From Streptomyces griseus (GTDB taxonomy: Bacteria > Actinomycetota > Actinomycetes > Streptomycetales > Streptomycetaceae): a DNA stretch of 64,000 nt. The position numbers and the translations under genes are program-made. This document shows, piece by piece, positions 8,056 to 17,200 of the stretch. The notes under the pieces were generated by a model, which saw nothing but the letters and a program-made list of their open reading frames with translations, had not been told where the DNA came from and made no database searches. Every line of letters begins with the position of its first letter. Within the stretch, counting starts at the first letter, position 1. The DNA lies in assembly GCF_001715295.1 (NCBI RefSeq), contig NZ_MDKB01000005.1:125645-189644 (forward strand). Reading direction: 5' to 3'.

Positions 8056-9114
8056 TCACCCCGTCCCCCTCAAGGGGGCGGCCGCGAACTCCCGCATCCC
8101 CGCGGCGAACTCCGTCTCGGGCTTCCAGCCGAGCTCCTCGCGCAGCCGGCGCGAGTCCGCCGTCACGTGCCGGACGTCTCCGAGGCGGTACTCGCCGGTG
8201 ATCACCGGCGCCGGGCCGCCGTGCGCCGCGGACAGGGCCCGGGCCATCTCGCCGATCGTGTGCGGTCGGCCGCTCCCGGTGTTGTACGCGTCGAACGTGC
8301 CGGGCCGCCGCTCCCGCACGGCGGCCAGGGCGACGGCGTTGGCCGCCGCCACGTCCCGAACGTGCACGAAGTCCCGCCGCTGGCCGCCGTCCTCGAAGAC
8401 ACGGGGGGCCTCGCCCCGCGCCAGCGCGGAGCGGAAGAACGACGCCACTCCCGCGTACGGGGTGTCGCGCGGCATCCCGGGGCCGTACACGTTGTGGTAG
8501 CGCAGGGCCACGGCCCGGCCGCCCGTCGCGCGGGCCCAGGCCGATGCGAGGTGTTCCTGGGCGAGTTTGGTGGCCGCGTACACGTTACGGGGGTCGGTGC
8601 CGGCCTGCTCGGTGACCAGACCGGGCAGCAGTTCCGCACCGCAGGCGGGGCAGCGCGGCTCGAACCGGCCGGCGTCCAGATCGGCCACCGCCCTGGGCCC
8701 GGGGCGGACCGGACCGTGCCGGGGGCAGTCGTACCTGCCCTCGCCGTAGACCACCATGGAGCCGGCCAGCACCAGGTCCCGGACCCCGGCCGCCGCCATC
8801 GCGGCGAGCAGGACCGCGGTGCCCAGGTCGTTGCAGCCGACGTACTCCGGGGCGTCGGCGAAGTCCTTCCCCAGGCCGACCATCGCCGCCTGGTGGCACA
8901 CGGCGTCGATCCCGGACAGCGCCGCGGCCACCGCCTCCCTGTCGCGTACGTCCGCGACGACGGTCCGCACCCCGGGGAACGCGCCGGGCCGTGATCCGCC
9001 GTGGGCCGAGGTGAGCAGGGCGTCGAGGACCACCGCCTCGTGCCCGCGGGCGGTGAGGGCCCGGACGATGTGGGACCCGATGAACCCGGCTCCGCCGGTG
9101 ACCAGTACGCGCAT
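8056..9114 (-). CDS. NAD-dependent sugar epimerase/dehydratase (extended SDR)
   Basis: 352 residues from the ATG at 9114, with TAGCGT 7 nt upstream. The N terminus has the Rossmann motif VLVTGGAGFIGSHIV. The catalytic Tyr/Lys are in NVYAATKLAQEHL. An insertion at about 130-170 carries CPRHG and CPACGAELLPG, spaced like a small zinc ribbon. From memory, this insertion resembles enzymes annotated as dTDP-L-rhamnose 4-epimerase, but the sugar nucleotide substrate is not certain. It is convergent with the histidine kinase and divergent from the MpaB oxygenase. A role with the nearby glycosyltransferases is plausible. Confidence 0.85.
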   Translation of the reverse strand: MRVLVTGGAGFIGSHIVRALTARGHEAVVLDALLTSAHGGSRPGAFPGVRTVVADVRDREAVAAALSGIDAVCHQAAMVGLGKDFADAPEYVGCNDLGTAVLLAAMAAAGVRDLVLAGSMVVYGEGRYDCPRHGPVRPGPRAVADLDAGRFEPRCPACGAELLPGLVTEQAGTDPRNVYAATKLAQEHLASAWARATGGRAVALRYHNVYGPGMPRDTPYAGVASFFRSALARGEAPRVFEDGGQRRDFVHVRDVAAANAVALAAVRERRPGTFDAYNTGSGRPHTIGEMARALSAAHGGPAPVITGEYRLGDVRHVTADSRRLREELGWKPETEFAAGMREFAAAPLRGTG

Positions 9115-9121
9115 GGCCGCC

Positions 9122-9127
9122 ACGCTA
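9122..9127 (-). promoter_or_regulatory. -10 hexamer of the epimerase promoter
   Basis: TAGCGT on the minus strand, 7 nt before the ATG at 9114, with no ribosome binding site. It favours this ATG over the GTG three codons upstream, which would overlap the hexamer. Confidence 0.5.
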
Positions 9128-9251
9128 GGCCGACGGCGGCGGCCCCGGCCGGTGCGGCACGCTCACGTCACCGGAGCGTAAGGGGTGAGCTCCCGGGCCG
9201 TGCGCGGCCGGACGCGCTCCCCTGTGCCCTGGCGCGTCACTTCGGGAGGCG

Positions 9252-9257
9252 GATAAT
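9252..9257 (+). promoter_or_regulatory. -10 element (GATAAT) before the MpaB gene
   Basis: GATAAT followed by 6 nt and the ATG at 9264, close to the TATAAT consensus and at leaderless spacing. A GGGAGG stretch just upstream could alternatively act as a ribosome binding site. Confidence 0.45.
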
Positions 9258-9263
9258 GGCCGC

Positions 9264-10151
9264 ATGGGTCCTGTCGCGTTCCGACCCCGTACGATCCGCC
9301 GGCGGATCGGCACCGGCCTGTTCAGCCGTGTGGCCGGTCCGGGTGGTCCCGCCGCGCGGGAGCGCATCCACCAGGCCCCGGGGCCGCGCTGGTTCGGCCC
9401 GGACCGGCCGATCCGCCGGGTGCACGGGGACGCGTCCATGTTCATCGGTGGACTGCGGGCCCTGCTCCTGCAGTCCCTGCACCCGCTGGCCATGGCGGCG
9501 GTGGCGGCCCATTCCGGCTACCGGAGCGACCCGTGGGGCCGGCTCCAGCGGACGAGCACGTTCCTCGCGGTGACCACCTTCGGCACGGCGGCGGACGCCG
9601 AGGAGGTGGTGCGGCGGGTGCGGAGCGTGCACGAGCGGGTGGAGGGTGTCACCTCGGCCGGCGAGCGGTACCACGCCTCCGACCCGCATCTGCTCGCCTG
9701 GGTCCACGCGACCGAGACCGACAGTTTCCTGCGGGCCCACCAGCGCTTCGGGCGGCAGCCTCTCGACGGCCCGGGCTGTGACGGGTACATAGCCGACACG
9801 GCGCGCGTGGCGCGCGCCCTGGGGGTGGCGGACCCGCCCAGGAACCGGGCGGAACTCGCCGCGTGCATCGCGTCCTACCGGCCGGAGTTGCGCGCGACCC
9901 CGCAGGCGCGGGAGGCCGCGCGCTTCCTGCTCATCCGGCCGCCGCTTCCCGCGTTCGCCTGGGCCCCCTACACCGTGCTGGCCGCCAACGCGGTCGCCAT
10001 GCTGCCCTCCTGGGCCCGCAAGCCGCTGCGCCTGCCTCTGCTCCCCCGCTTCGAGAGCCACTGCGTGCGGCCGACCGGGCAGGTCCTCACCCGGTCCATC
10101 CGCTGGGCGATGAGTCCTCCGCCGGCGCCGGACCGGCCGCGGGACGCCTGA
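9264..10151 (+). CDS. MpaB/DUF2236-family oxygenase-like protein
   Basis: 295 residues. Family hallmarks are visible: an N-terminal RIHQAPGPRWFGPDRPIRRVHGD, then GGLRALLLQSLHPLAMAAVA, the VRSVHERVEG motif and the histidine-rich YHASDPHLLAWVHATETDS. These conserved His residues are proposed haem ligands in the relatives Lcp (latex-clearing protein) and MpaB. The protein is probably a membrane-associated or cytosolic haem oxygenase acting on a hydrophobic substrate, which cannot be identified. The gene is monocistronic and ends 7 bases from the convergent deacetylase. Confidence 0.8.
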   Translation: MGPVAFRPRTIRRRIGTGLFSRVAGPGGPAARERIHQAPGPRWFGPDRPIRRVHGDASMFIGGLRALLLQSLHPLAMAAVAAHSGYRSDPWGRLQRTSTFLAVTTFGTAADAEEVVRRVRSVHERVEGVTSAGERYHASDPHLLAWVHATETDSFLRAHQRFGRQPLDGPGCDGYIADTARVARALGVADPPRNRAELAACIASYRPELRATPQAREAARFLLIRPPLPAFAWAPYTVLAANAVAMLPSWARKPLRLPLLPRFESHCVRPTGQVLTRSIRWAMSPPPAPDRPRDA

Positions 10152-10158
10152 ATCCGCC

Positions 10159-10935
10159 TCATGTCCGGGGCACTGCCCGCCGGCCGGTCCACCCGGCGCG
10201 GATGCCGTGCCCGGCGAGCGGGCCTACGGTCAGGCCGGCGTCACGGAGGCCGTCGACCAGCCCGGGGAGCATCTCCAGCGTCGCCCGCCAGCACCCGGGC
10301 GCCGCCACCCGGTCGGTGTCGTGCAGCAGGACGGTGCCGCCGCCGCGCACGTCGCGGCGTACGGTGGCCAGCACGGAGGCGCCGGTGGCGTCGGCGGTCC
10401 AGTCGCGCCCCCACGCGGACCACAGGACCGGCCGCAGCCCCACCCGCAGCGCCGCGGCCCATCGGCCGGCCGTCAGGATGCCGTACGGCGGCCGGTACCA
10501 CAGCGGGGCGGCGCCCGCCGTCCCGCGCACCGCCTCGGCCGCCCGCGCGAGTTCGCGCGTGTCCCGGGCGCACGACGAGAACCAGGGCCGGCTGTGCGTC
10601 CATCCGTGCACCGCGAGTTCGTGGCCCCGGCCCACGATCTCGCGGCCGGTCTCCGGGTACCTCACCAGACTCTCGCCGAGTACGAAGAAGGTGGCGTAGG
10701 CGCCCGCCCGTTCCAGTGCGTCGAGGAAGAGCGGGGTGGAGCACGGGTCGGGGCCGTCGTCGAAGGTCAGGGCGACGTGATCACCGCGCCCGAGGCCGGC
10801 GAGAGCGGGGAAGAGCGTCCTGCGCACGGCGGGAAGCCAGGTACCGGCGGGGAGCACCTGGGCGCCGAGTGCCGTCGCCGCGAGGGCCAGCGGAGGCCGG
10901 GCGGCGGACGGGAGGACCGGACGACGGGCGCTCAT
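10159..10935 (-). CDS. Polysaccharide deacetylase (NodB/CE4 family)
   Basis: 258 residues. CE4 motifs are in order: VALTFDDGPDP (catalytic base and metal Asp), ELAVHGWTHSRPW (metal H-x3-H), WYRPPYGILT (motif 3), then WSAWGRDWTAD and TVLLHDTD (motif 5 His). An N-terminal hydrophobic segment (about 12-30) suggests membrane anchoring or export, so it probably removes N- or O-acetyl groups from a surface polysaccharide. Its ATG overlaps the stop of the EamA transporter (ATGA). It is the last gene of SDR - EamA - deacetylase. Confidence 0.88.
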   Translation of the reverse strand: MSARRPVLPSAARPPLALAATALGAQVLPAGTWLPAVRRTLFPALAGLGRGDHVALTFDDGPDPCSTPLFLDALERAGAYATFFVLGESLVRYPETGREIVGRGHELAVHGWTHSRPWFSSCARDTRELARAAEAVRGTAGAAPLWYRPPYGILTAGRWAAALRVGLRPVLWSAWGRDWTADATGASVLATVRRDVRGGGTVLLHDTDRVAAPGCWRATLEMLPGLVDGLRDAGLTVGPLAGHGIRAGWTGRRAVPRT

Positions 10936-11876
10936 CCGGCCGTTCCTCCGGGTCCGGCCGGCCTTTTGTGCGCCCGGCGCCGCTTCGGGCCGACGGCCGC
11001 GTCGAAGGAACCGGAGCCGGGGAGGGACTGGGCGAGGAACGCGGTACCGACCGCGACGAGGAACGCTCCGAACGCCCCGGTCAGGAGGTTGAGTCCCAGG
11101 GGGATCCGCTCGCCGAAGAGCGCCCATCCCAGGCCGACACTGACCAGGGCGTCCCCCAGCGTGAGAGCGGGCTGGGAGGCGGCCAGCGTCCCGGCGCCCA
11201 GCGTGCTCTGCAGCAGCAGGAAACTCAGCAGCCCGACGGCGGCCGCCGCGTACAGGTAGCCGTTCGCGAACACGGCCACGAAGCCGTCCCCGACCCGCCC
11301 GGTGACCTCCTTGACGAGAGCGGCCGTACAGGAGAAGCAGACGGCCGTGGCGCAGCCCAGCACCGCGGCACGCGCGGCGCCGTGGAGCGTACGGGCGACC
11401 AGGAGGAGGGCCGACACGGTGGCGGCGAGCAGCGCCGACACCGGGAGCCAGCCCGTCGCCTCCCCCGTCTCCTGCCCTCCGGACGGGCTGACGGCCAGCA
11501 GGAAGAGGGCCAGGCCCACGGCGAGTGCCAGGAAGGACAGCCAGGTCCTGGGCTCCGGGCGGCGGTGGAACACGACGCTGCCCACGACCAGGGTGAACAG
11601 CAGTTCGCTGGCGAGCAGGGGCTGGACCACCGACAGTCTGCCGAACGCGAGGGCGCCGGCCTGGAACACGGCGGACAGCACCAGCGCGGCGGCCCCCGCG
11701 ATCCAGAACGGGCGGCGCAGCAGTCCGGCCCACCGGCCACCCACCCGCCTCACCCGGGAACCCGTGGGCTCCGGTGCCCGGTCGGCCCACTCCACCGCGG
11801 CCCGGCGCTGCAGGACGGACGCCGCGGCGTTGGCGCAGGCCGAGAGGAGCGCCAGGACCACGGTGACGACGTTCAT
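10932..11876 (-). CDS. DMT/EamA-type transporter
   Basis: 314 residues with nine or ten hydrophobic segments and the two-repeat arrangement of drug/metabolite or NIPA-like carriers (N-terminal VVLALLSACANAAASVLQRR). The C-terminal tail is basic and cytoplasmic (KRRRAHKRP). It sits between an SDR 2 bases upstream, which ends in the rare stop TAA, and a deacetylase that overlaps it by 4 bases. Co-translation suggests transport of a lipid- or sugar-linked product or precursor, but the substrate is unknown. Confidence 0.75.
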   Translation of the reverse strand: MNVVTVVLALLSACANAAASVLQRRAAVEWADRAPEPTGSRVRRVGGRWAGLLRRPFWIAGAAALVLSAVFQAGALAFGRLSVVQPLLASELLFTLVVGSVVFHRRPEPRTWLSFLALAVGLALFLLAVSPSGGQETGEATGWLPVSALLAATVSALLLVARTLHGAARAAVLGCATAVCFSCTAALVKEVTGRVGDGFVAVFANGYLYAAAAVGLLSFLLLQSTLGAGTLAASQPALTLGDALVSVGLGWALFGERIPLGLNLLTGAFGAFLVAVGTAFLAQSLPGSGSFDAAVGPKRRRAHKRPAGPGGTAG

Positions 11877-11878
11877 CC

Positions 11879-12697
11879 TTATCCGAACCGCTCGGCGAGC
11901 CGCCGGTAGAGGGCGGGCGCGATGCCGTGCACCCGTCCGGGCAGCCGCAGCCAGCCGGGGACGAACACGTCCTCGCGCCTGTGGAGCAGTGCGTTCCATA
12001 CCGCGTCGGCGACCCGTTCGGCCGGAACGGGGCGGGGCCACGAACGGGTGTACGGAGTGCCGCGGCGTTCGAAGAAGGGGGTGGTGACGACGCCGGGGAC
12101 CACGTGCAGGACGCGTACCCCGGTACCGGCCAGTTCGAGGCGCAGGGCGTCCGCGAGGACGGCGACCGCGGCCTTCGCGGCGGAGTAGACGGCCTCGTCC
12201 CGGACCCCGAGCGTGCCGGCGACCGATCCGACCAGGACGAGCTGTCCCCTGTTCCGGGCCAGCATGTGGGGCAGGACGAGGCGCACCAGATGGACGACGG
12301 AGACCAGGTCCACCGCGAGTACCTCGTCCGCGGCCGTCGCGGGCATCGTGTGCAGGGGCCCGGCCCAGCCGACCCCGGCACCCGCCACGAGCAGATCGAT
12401 GTGCCCCGCGGCGTCCAGAGCGTCCCGTACCAGCCCTTCGGCGCCCTGCGGGGCGGACAGGTCCGCGAGAAGAGCCCGGCCGGAGGTGTGCGCGGCCACC
12501 TCCCGCAGGCGCCCGGGATCCCGTCCGCCGACCAGGAGCTCCCAGCCGCCCTCGGCGGCGATCCGCCGTGAGATGGCGGCTCCGATGCCGGAGGAGGCGC
12601 CGGTCACCAGGGCGACGCGCTTCGCCGCCACGCGGGGGTCGGAGCGGCCAGGAGCGGCCGGCCGGCGGTGACCCGTGCCGGGAAGGGCTCGCCCCAT
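11879..12697 (-). CDS. Short-chain dehydrogenase/reductase
   Basis: 272 residues of classical SDR type: VALVTGASSGIGAAISRRI (NAD(P) binding), VAGAGVGWAG (NAG-like motif), Ser in VLVGSVAGTLG, and the YSAAKAAVAVL Tyr/Lys pair. The first 25 residues are Arg/Pro-rich and could be non-native if a later start is used; the ATG has an AGGAAG box. It heads the operon with the EamA transporter and deacetylase and is divergent from a lipid-type glycosyltransferase, so an oxidised/reduced lipid or sugar substrate is plausible. Confidence 0.85.
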   Translation of the reverse strand: MGRALPGTGHRRPAAPGRSDPRVAAKRVALVTGASSGIGAAISRRIAAEGGWELLVGGRDPGRLREVAAHTSGRALLADLSAPQGAEGLVRDALDAAGHIDLLVAGAGVGWAGPLHTMPATAADEVLAVDLVSVVHLVRLVLPHMLARNRGQLVLVGSVAGTLGVRDEAVYSAAKAAVAVLADALRLELAGTGVRVLHVVPGVVTTPFFERRGTPYTRSWPRPVPAERVADAVWNALLHRREDVFVPGWLRLPGRVHGIAPALYRRLAERFG

Positions 12698-12754
12698 GTG
12701 CGGCTTCCTCTCTCAGCGCGTCTCGCCAGGTGCACGGCACAGCATCAGTAATAG

Positions 12755-12767
12755 GTCATACCATGAC
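12755..12767. promoter_or_regulatory. Inverted repeat GTCAT-ACC-ATGAC in divergent promoter region
   Basis: A perfect 5+5 inverted repeat in the only AT-rich part of the 121-base gap between the SDR operon and the glycosyltransferase gene. The position fits an operator serving both directions; the regulator is not encoded next to it. Confidence 0.45.
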
Positions 12768-12818
12768 GAGAAATGACAAAACGTACGGCGATCGTCGCAC
12801 ACCATCTGGAGGGTCCGC

Positions 12819-13910
12819 ATGGCCGGACGTTTCCTCGTCCTCAGCGCGAGCATGGGCGCCGGCCACGACGCGGTGGCGTCGGAGCTGATACGCCGCCTCC
12901 GGGCCGCGGGTGACAGCGCCCTCCTGATCGACGTACTCGACCTGCTGCCACCGGGTGTCGGGCCGGGGCTGCGCGGCTTCTACCGGAACGCCGTCCGCCA
13001 CGCGCCGGCACTGTACGCGGGCCTGTACGCCGCCTTCTTCCGTACCGGCGGCGGACCGCGCCCCGGCAGTACCCCGCTGGCCGCACTCGCCGAGAAGAGA
13101 CTGCTCGGTCTTGTGGAAGGGGAGCGGCCGGACGCGGTGGTCCCGGTGTTCCACCTCGCCGCGCAGCTCACGGGGCGGCTGCGCGGGCGAGGGGCACTGG
13201 GCGTCCCGAGCGGCGTCCTCGTCACCGACTTCGCCGTCCACCGCCAGTGGCTCCATCCGGGCAACGACCTCTACCTGTGCCTCACGCGGAGGACCGCGGA
13301 CGAGGTGCACCGGATGGTGGGGCTGCCCTCCGTGGCCTGCGGTCCGCTGGTACCGGAGTGCTTCCTCGGACCCGCGCCGGGCGCCGGGAGGTGGTCACGG
13401 CGCCTCGGCGACGACGTGCCCACGGTGCTGATCTCGGCGGGGGCGTGGGGCGCGGGTACGCACTTCTCGCGCACGGCACGGTTGGTGGCCGCCGCCGGGT
13501 ACCGGGCCGTCGTGCTCTGCGGCAGGAACGAGGCGCTGCGCCGCAGCCTCTCGCGGACACCGGGGGTACTGGCCACGGGGTGGGTGCAGGACATGCCGGG
13601 CCTGATGGCCGCCTCCCGGGTCCTCGTGGACAACGCGGCCGGCCAGACGGCGCTGGAGGCCCTGGCCGCGGGACTCCCGGTCGTGGGCTACCGGCCGATC
13701 CCGGGCCACGGCGTGCAGGGCGTCCGCCTGATGGCCGAGCACGGTCTCGCCCGTCATGCGCGCGATCCATGGGCACTGGTCCGCTCGCTGGACGCCCTGA
13801 GCGCGCCGGGTCCACGGCGGGAGGCCCGGGTCGCCGCGGGAAAGGCCCTGTTCACCGGCCACCCCGGCGCCGTCCCGACCTTGGAGGAACTGGCTGCCAC
13901 CGCACGGTGA
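12819..13910 (+). CDS. Glycosyltransferase, MGDG-synthase-like (GT28 type)
   Basis: 363 residues, ATG with GGAGGG upstream. The N-terminal half shows the MGDG-synthase motif LVLSASMGAGHDAVASELIRR; the C-terminal half has the nucleotide-sugar region VLVDNAAGQTALEALAAGLP and a VVGYRPIPGHG loop. Such enzymes move a sugar from a UDP- or similar donor to diacylglycerol or a related lipid at the inner membrane face. It is divergent from SDR/EamA/deacetylase, which would fit a glycolipid or lipid-linked glycan locus. Followed by a strong terminator. Confidence 0.85.
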   Translation: MAGRFLVLSASMGAGHDAVASELIRRLRAAGDSALLIDVLDLLPPGVGPGLRGFYRNAVRHAPALYAGLYAAFFRTGGGPRPGSTPLAALAEKRLLGLVEGERPDAVVPVFHLAAQLTGRLRGRGALGVPSGVLVTDFAVHRQWLHPGNDLYLCLTRRTADEVHRMVGLPSVACGPLVPECFLGPAPGAGRWSRRLGDDVPTVLISAGAWGAGTHFSRTARLVAAAGYRAVVLCGRNEALRRSLSRTPGVLATGWVQDMPGLMAASRVLVDNAAGQTALEALAAGLPVVGYRPIPGHGVQGVRLMAEHGLARHARDPWALVRSLDALSAPGPRREARVAAGKALFTGHPGAVPTLEELAATAR

Positions 13911-13966
13911 GCCTCTGTCATCCGAATGCCCCGTGAGGACGCACGCCGAACGGGTACCCCACCGGC

Positions 13967-14056
13967 ATGAAAGCCCTCGTGATCGACCGTACGCACACGT
14001 CGTCACCGGCCCCGAAGGGGTTCACCGCCGGCCCGCCGGGCGCGCCGCCGCGGTGA
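13967..14056 (+). pseudogene. Possible remnant of a quinone oxidoreductase/alcohol dehydrogenase start
   Basis: A 29-codon frame begins MKALVIDRTHTSS and stops at 14054-14056. The first eight residues match the usual opening of zinc-type medium-chain dehydrogenases or quinone oxidoreductases; the rest does not continue in any frame. It may be a deletion remnant or chance. The evidence is short, so confidence is low. Confidence 0.3.
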
Positions 14057-14064
14057 CGCGGCCA

Positions 14065-14116
14065 CCCCGTCCGCCGTCACGGCGGACGGGGAGCCAGGCC
14101 TTTTGGCCCCGTTTTT
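14065..14116 (+). terminator. Strong hairpin terminator with T tract
   Basis: A perfect 12-bp stem with a 3-nt loop (stem arms 14065-14076 and 14080-14091), then a second small palindrome GGCCTTTTGGCC and GTTTTT at 14111-14116. It lies after the MGDG-synthase-like gene and isolates the following block from read-through. Confidence 0.85.
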
Positions 14117-14256
14117 ACCTGGGGTGACGGTTTCTCATCTGCGGGCGTGGTGAGGCGAGTGGACGTCGCCGCGTCGGCCCGACGGAGCACCCGGGCGCCC
14201 GCATCGTGGGGGTCCCGGGCCCGCACTCGCGGTGAAGTCAGGAAAGGAGCGGGACC

Positions 14257-17200
14257 ATGCACACGGAGTCGGCAGCGGATCCGGCCGGGCGGCGGGAACC
14301 CCCGGGGCCCGGGACGGCCGTGGACGCCGCCGCCCTGGAGAGGGCGCTGCGCGACCGGGTCCGCGGGGAGGTGCGGTTCGACGCGGGCAGCCGCGGGGCC
14401 TACGCGACGGACGGTTCGAACTACCGGCAGGTCCCGATCGGCGTCGTCGTGCCGCACGACCTCGAGGCGGGCGCCGAAGCGGTCGCCGTCTGTGCGCGGT
14501 TCGGTGCGCCGGTGCTCTCCCGCGGCGGCGGGACCAGCCTGGCCGGCCAGTGCACCAACAGCGCGGTCGTGATCGACTGGTCGAAGTACTGCCACCACCT
14601 GCTCTCGGTCGACGCCGACGCGAGGACCTGCGTCGTCGAGCCGGGCATCGTGCTCGACGAGCTCAACCGGCAGCTGGCCGGGCAGGGACTGAAGTTCGGG
14701 CCGAAGCCGTCCACCCACAGCCACTGCACGCTGGGCGGGATGATCGGCAACAACTCGTGCGGTGCTTCGGCCCAGGCGTACGGGAAGACCGTCGACAACG
14801 TGCGGCGCCTGGAGATCCTCACCTACGACGGACTGCGCTGCTGGGTCGGCCCCACCTCGGACGAGGAGTTCGAGGCGGTGGTCGCCGAGGGCGGCCGCCG
14901 GGCCGCACTGTACGAGGGACTGCGGGGCGTCACCGACCGGTATCTGGCCGACATCCGCCGCGGTTACCCGGACATCCCTCGCCGGGTGTCCGGCTACAAC
15001 CTCGACTCACTGCTCCCGGAGAAGGGCTTCGACCTGGCCCGTGCCCTGGTGGGCAGCGAGAGCACCCTGGTCACCGTCCTGCGCGCCGAACTGGAGCTGG
15101 TGCCGGTCCCCGCGTACGAGGCCATGGTCGTCCTGGGGTACCCGGACATCTGCGCCGCGGCCGACGACGTACCGGCACTGCTGGAGCACAGCAGCCCCGA
15201 GATGCTGGAGGCCCTGGACGGGCGCATGGCGCAGCTGATGCGGGAGGAGCACTCCCACCTCGACTCCCTCGACCGGTTCCCCGCGGGTGACAGCTGGCTG
15301 CTGGTGCAGTTCAGCGGCGGCACCCGGGAGGAGGCCGACGCCCAGGCCCGCGACCTGCTGCGCGCGCTGGGCCGGGGTGAGGACGACCCGTCCGTCGCCT
15401 TCTCCGACGATCCGCGGCGCGAGCGGAAGCTGCTGAGCGCCCGCGAGGCCGGCCTCGGCGTCACCGCCCGGCCGCCGGACGGACGGGAGACCTGGGAGGG
15501 GTGGGAGGACTCCGCGGTGCCTCCGGAGCGGCTCGGAGACTACCTTCGCGACCTGAAGGACCTCTTCGCGGAGTTCGGATACGACCACCCCTCGCTGTAC
15601 GGCCACTTCGGCCAGGGCTGCGTGCACACCCGGATCCCCTTCGGCCTGAAGACCGCCGACGGGGTCGCGTCGTTCCGCGCCTTCGTCGAGCGCGCGGCGG
15701 ACCTCGTCCACTCGTACGGCGGCTCGCTGTCCGGCGAGCACGGGGACGGTCAGGCGCGGGGCGAGCTGCTGACGCGGATGTTCGGGGAGCGGCTCGTGGA
15801 GGCGTTCGGTGAGGTCAAGGCGCTGTTCGACCCGGACAACCGGATGAATCCCGGAAAGGTGGTCCTGCCCGGGCGGGTGGACGAGAACCTCCGGCTGGGG
15901 CCGCGGTGGCGGCCCGCCGCCCATGACACGCACTTCGGCTATCCGGACGACGGTCATTCGTTCACCCGGGCGGTCATGCGGTGCGTGGGCATCGGCAACT
16001 GCCGCAGTCACGAGGGCGGCGTGATGTGCCCGTCCTACCGGGCGACCGGTGAGGAGGAACACTCCACGCGCGGCCGGTCCCGGCTGCTCTTCGAGATGCT
16101 GGGCGGGCACCGCGACTCCGCCGTCACCGACGGCTGGCGCTCGGAGGCGGTCAAGGACGCGCTGGATCTGTGCCTGGCCTGCAAGGGCTGCAAGTCCGAC
16201 TGCCCCACCGGGGTCGACATGGCCACGTACAAGGCGGAGTTCCTCTCCCACCACTACGAGGGACGTCTGCGCCCGGCCGCGCACTACGCGCTGGGGTGGC
16301 TCCCCCTGTGGGCCCGTGCCTCGCGCCTCGCCCCCCGCCTGACCAACGCGGCCCTGCACACGCCCGGCGTGGCTCCGCTCGCCAAACGCCTCGCCGGGGT
16401 CGCGGCGGAGCGGGACGCGCCGGTGCTCGCCGAGGAGTCGTTCGTGCAGTGGTGGGCGAGGCGCGGGACGCCCGTACCCGATCCGCAGGGCCCCCGGACG
16501 GTGGTGCTGTGGCCGGACACGTTCAGCAACTACTTCCATCCCGGCATCGCGAAGGCGGCCGTCCGGGTCCTGGAGGACGCGGGCTTCCAGGTGGCGGTTC
16601 CGGACCGGGCCGTGTGCTGCTCGCTGACGCTGATCTCCACGGGCCAGCTGGCCACCGCGAAGCGGGTCCTGTCCCGGACGGTGGAGGCGCTGCGGCCCTG
16701 GATCGAGGCGGGCACCCCCGTGGTCGGTCTCGAACCCTCGTGCACGGCGGTGTTCCGCGCGGACGCCCCGGAACTGATGCCGGAGAACCAGGACGTGCAG
16801 AGGCTCGCCCGGCAGGTCCGCACCTTCTCCGAGCTGCTGGTCGACGACGCCCCCGGGGACTGGCGGCCGCCCTCGCTCGCCCGCACCGCCACCGTGCAGA
16901 CCCACTGCCACCAGCACGCCGTCATGAAGTTCGACGCGGACCGGGAACTGATGCGCCGCGCCGGCATCGACGCCGAGGTGCTGGACGAGGGCTGCTGCGG
17001 GCTCGCCGGCAACTTCGGCTTCGAACGCGGGCACCACGACCTCTCCATGAAGATCGCCGAGCAGGGTGTCCTGCCCGCCGTGCGGGACGCTTCCCCCGCG
17101 GCGCTGATCCTCGCCGACGGTTTCAGCTGCCGCACCCAGATCGAGCAGGGCGGCACCGGACGGCGTGCCGTGCACCTGGCCGAGGCGCTCGCACTCGGCT

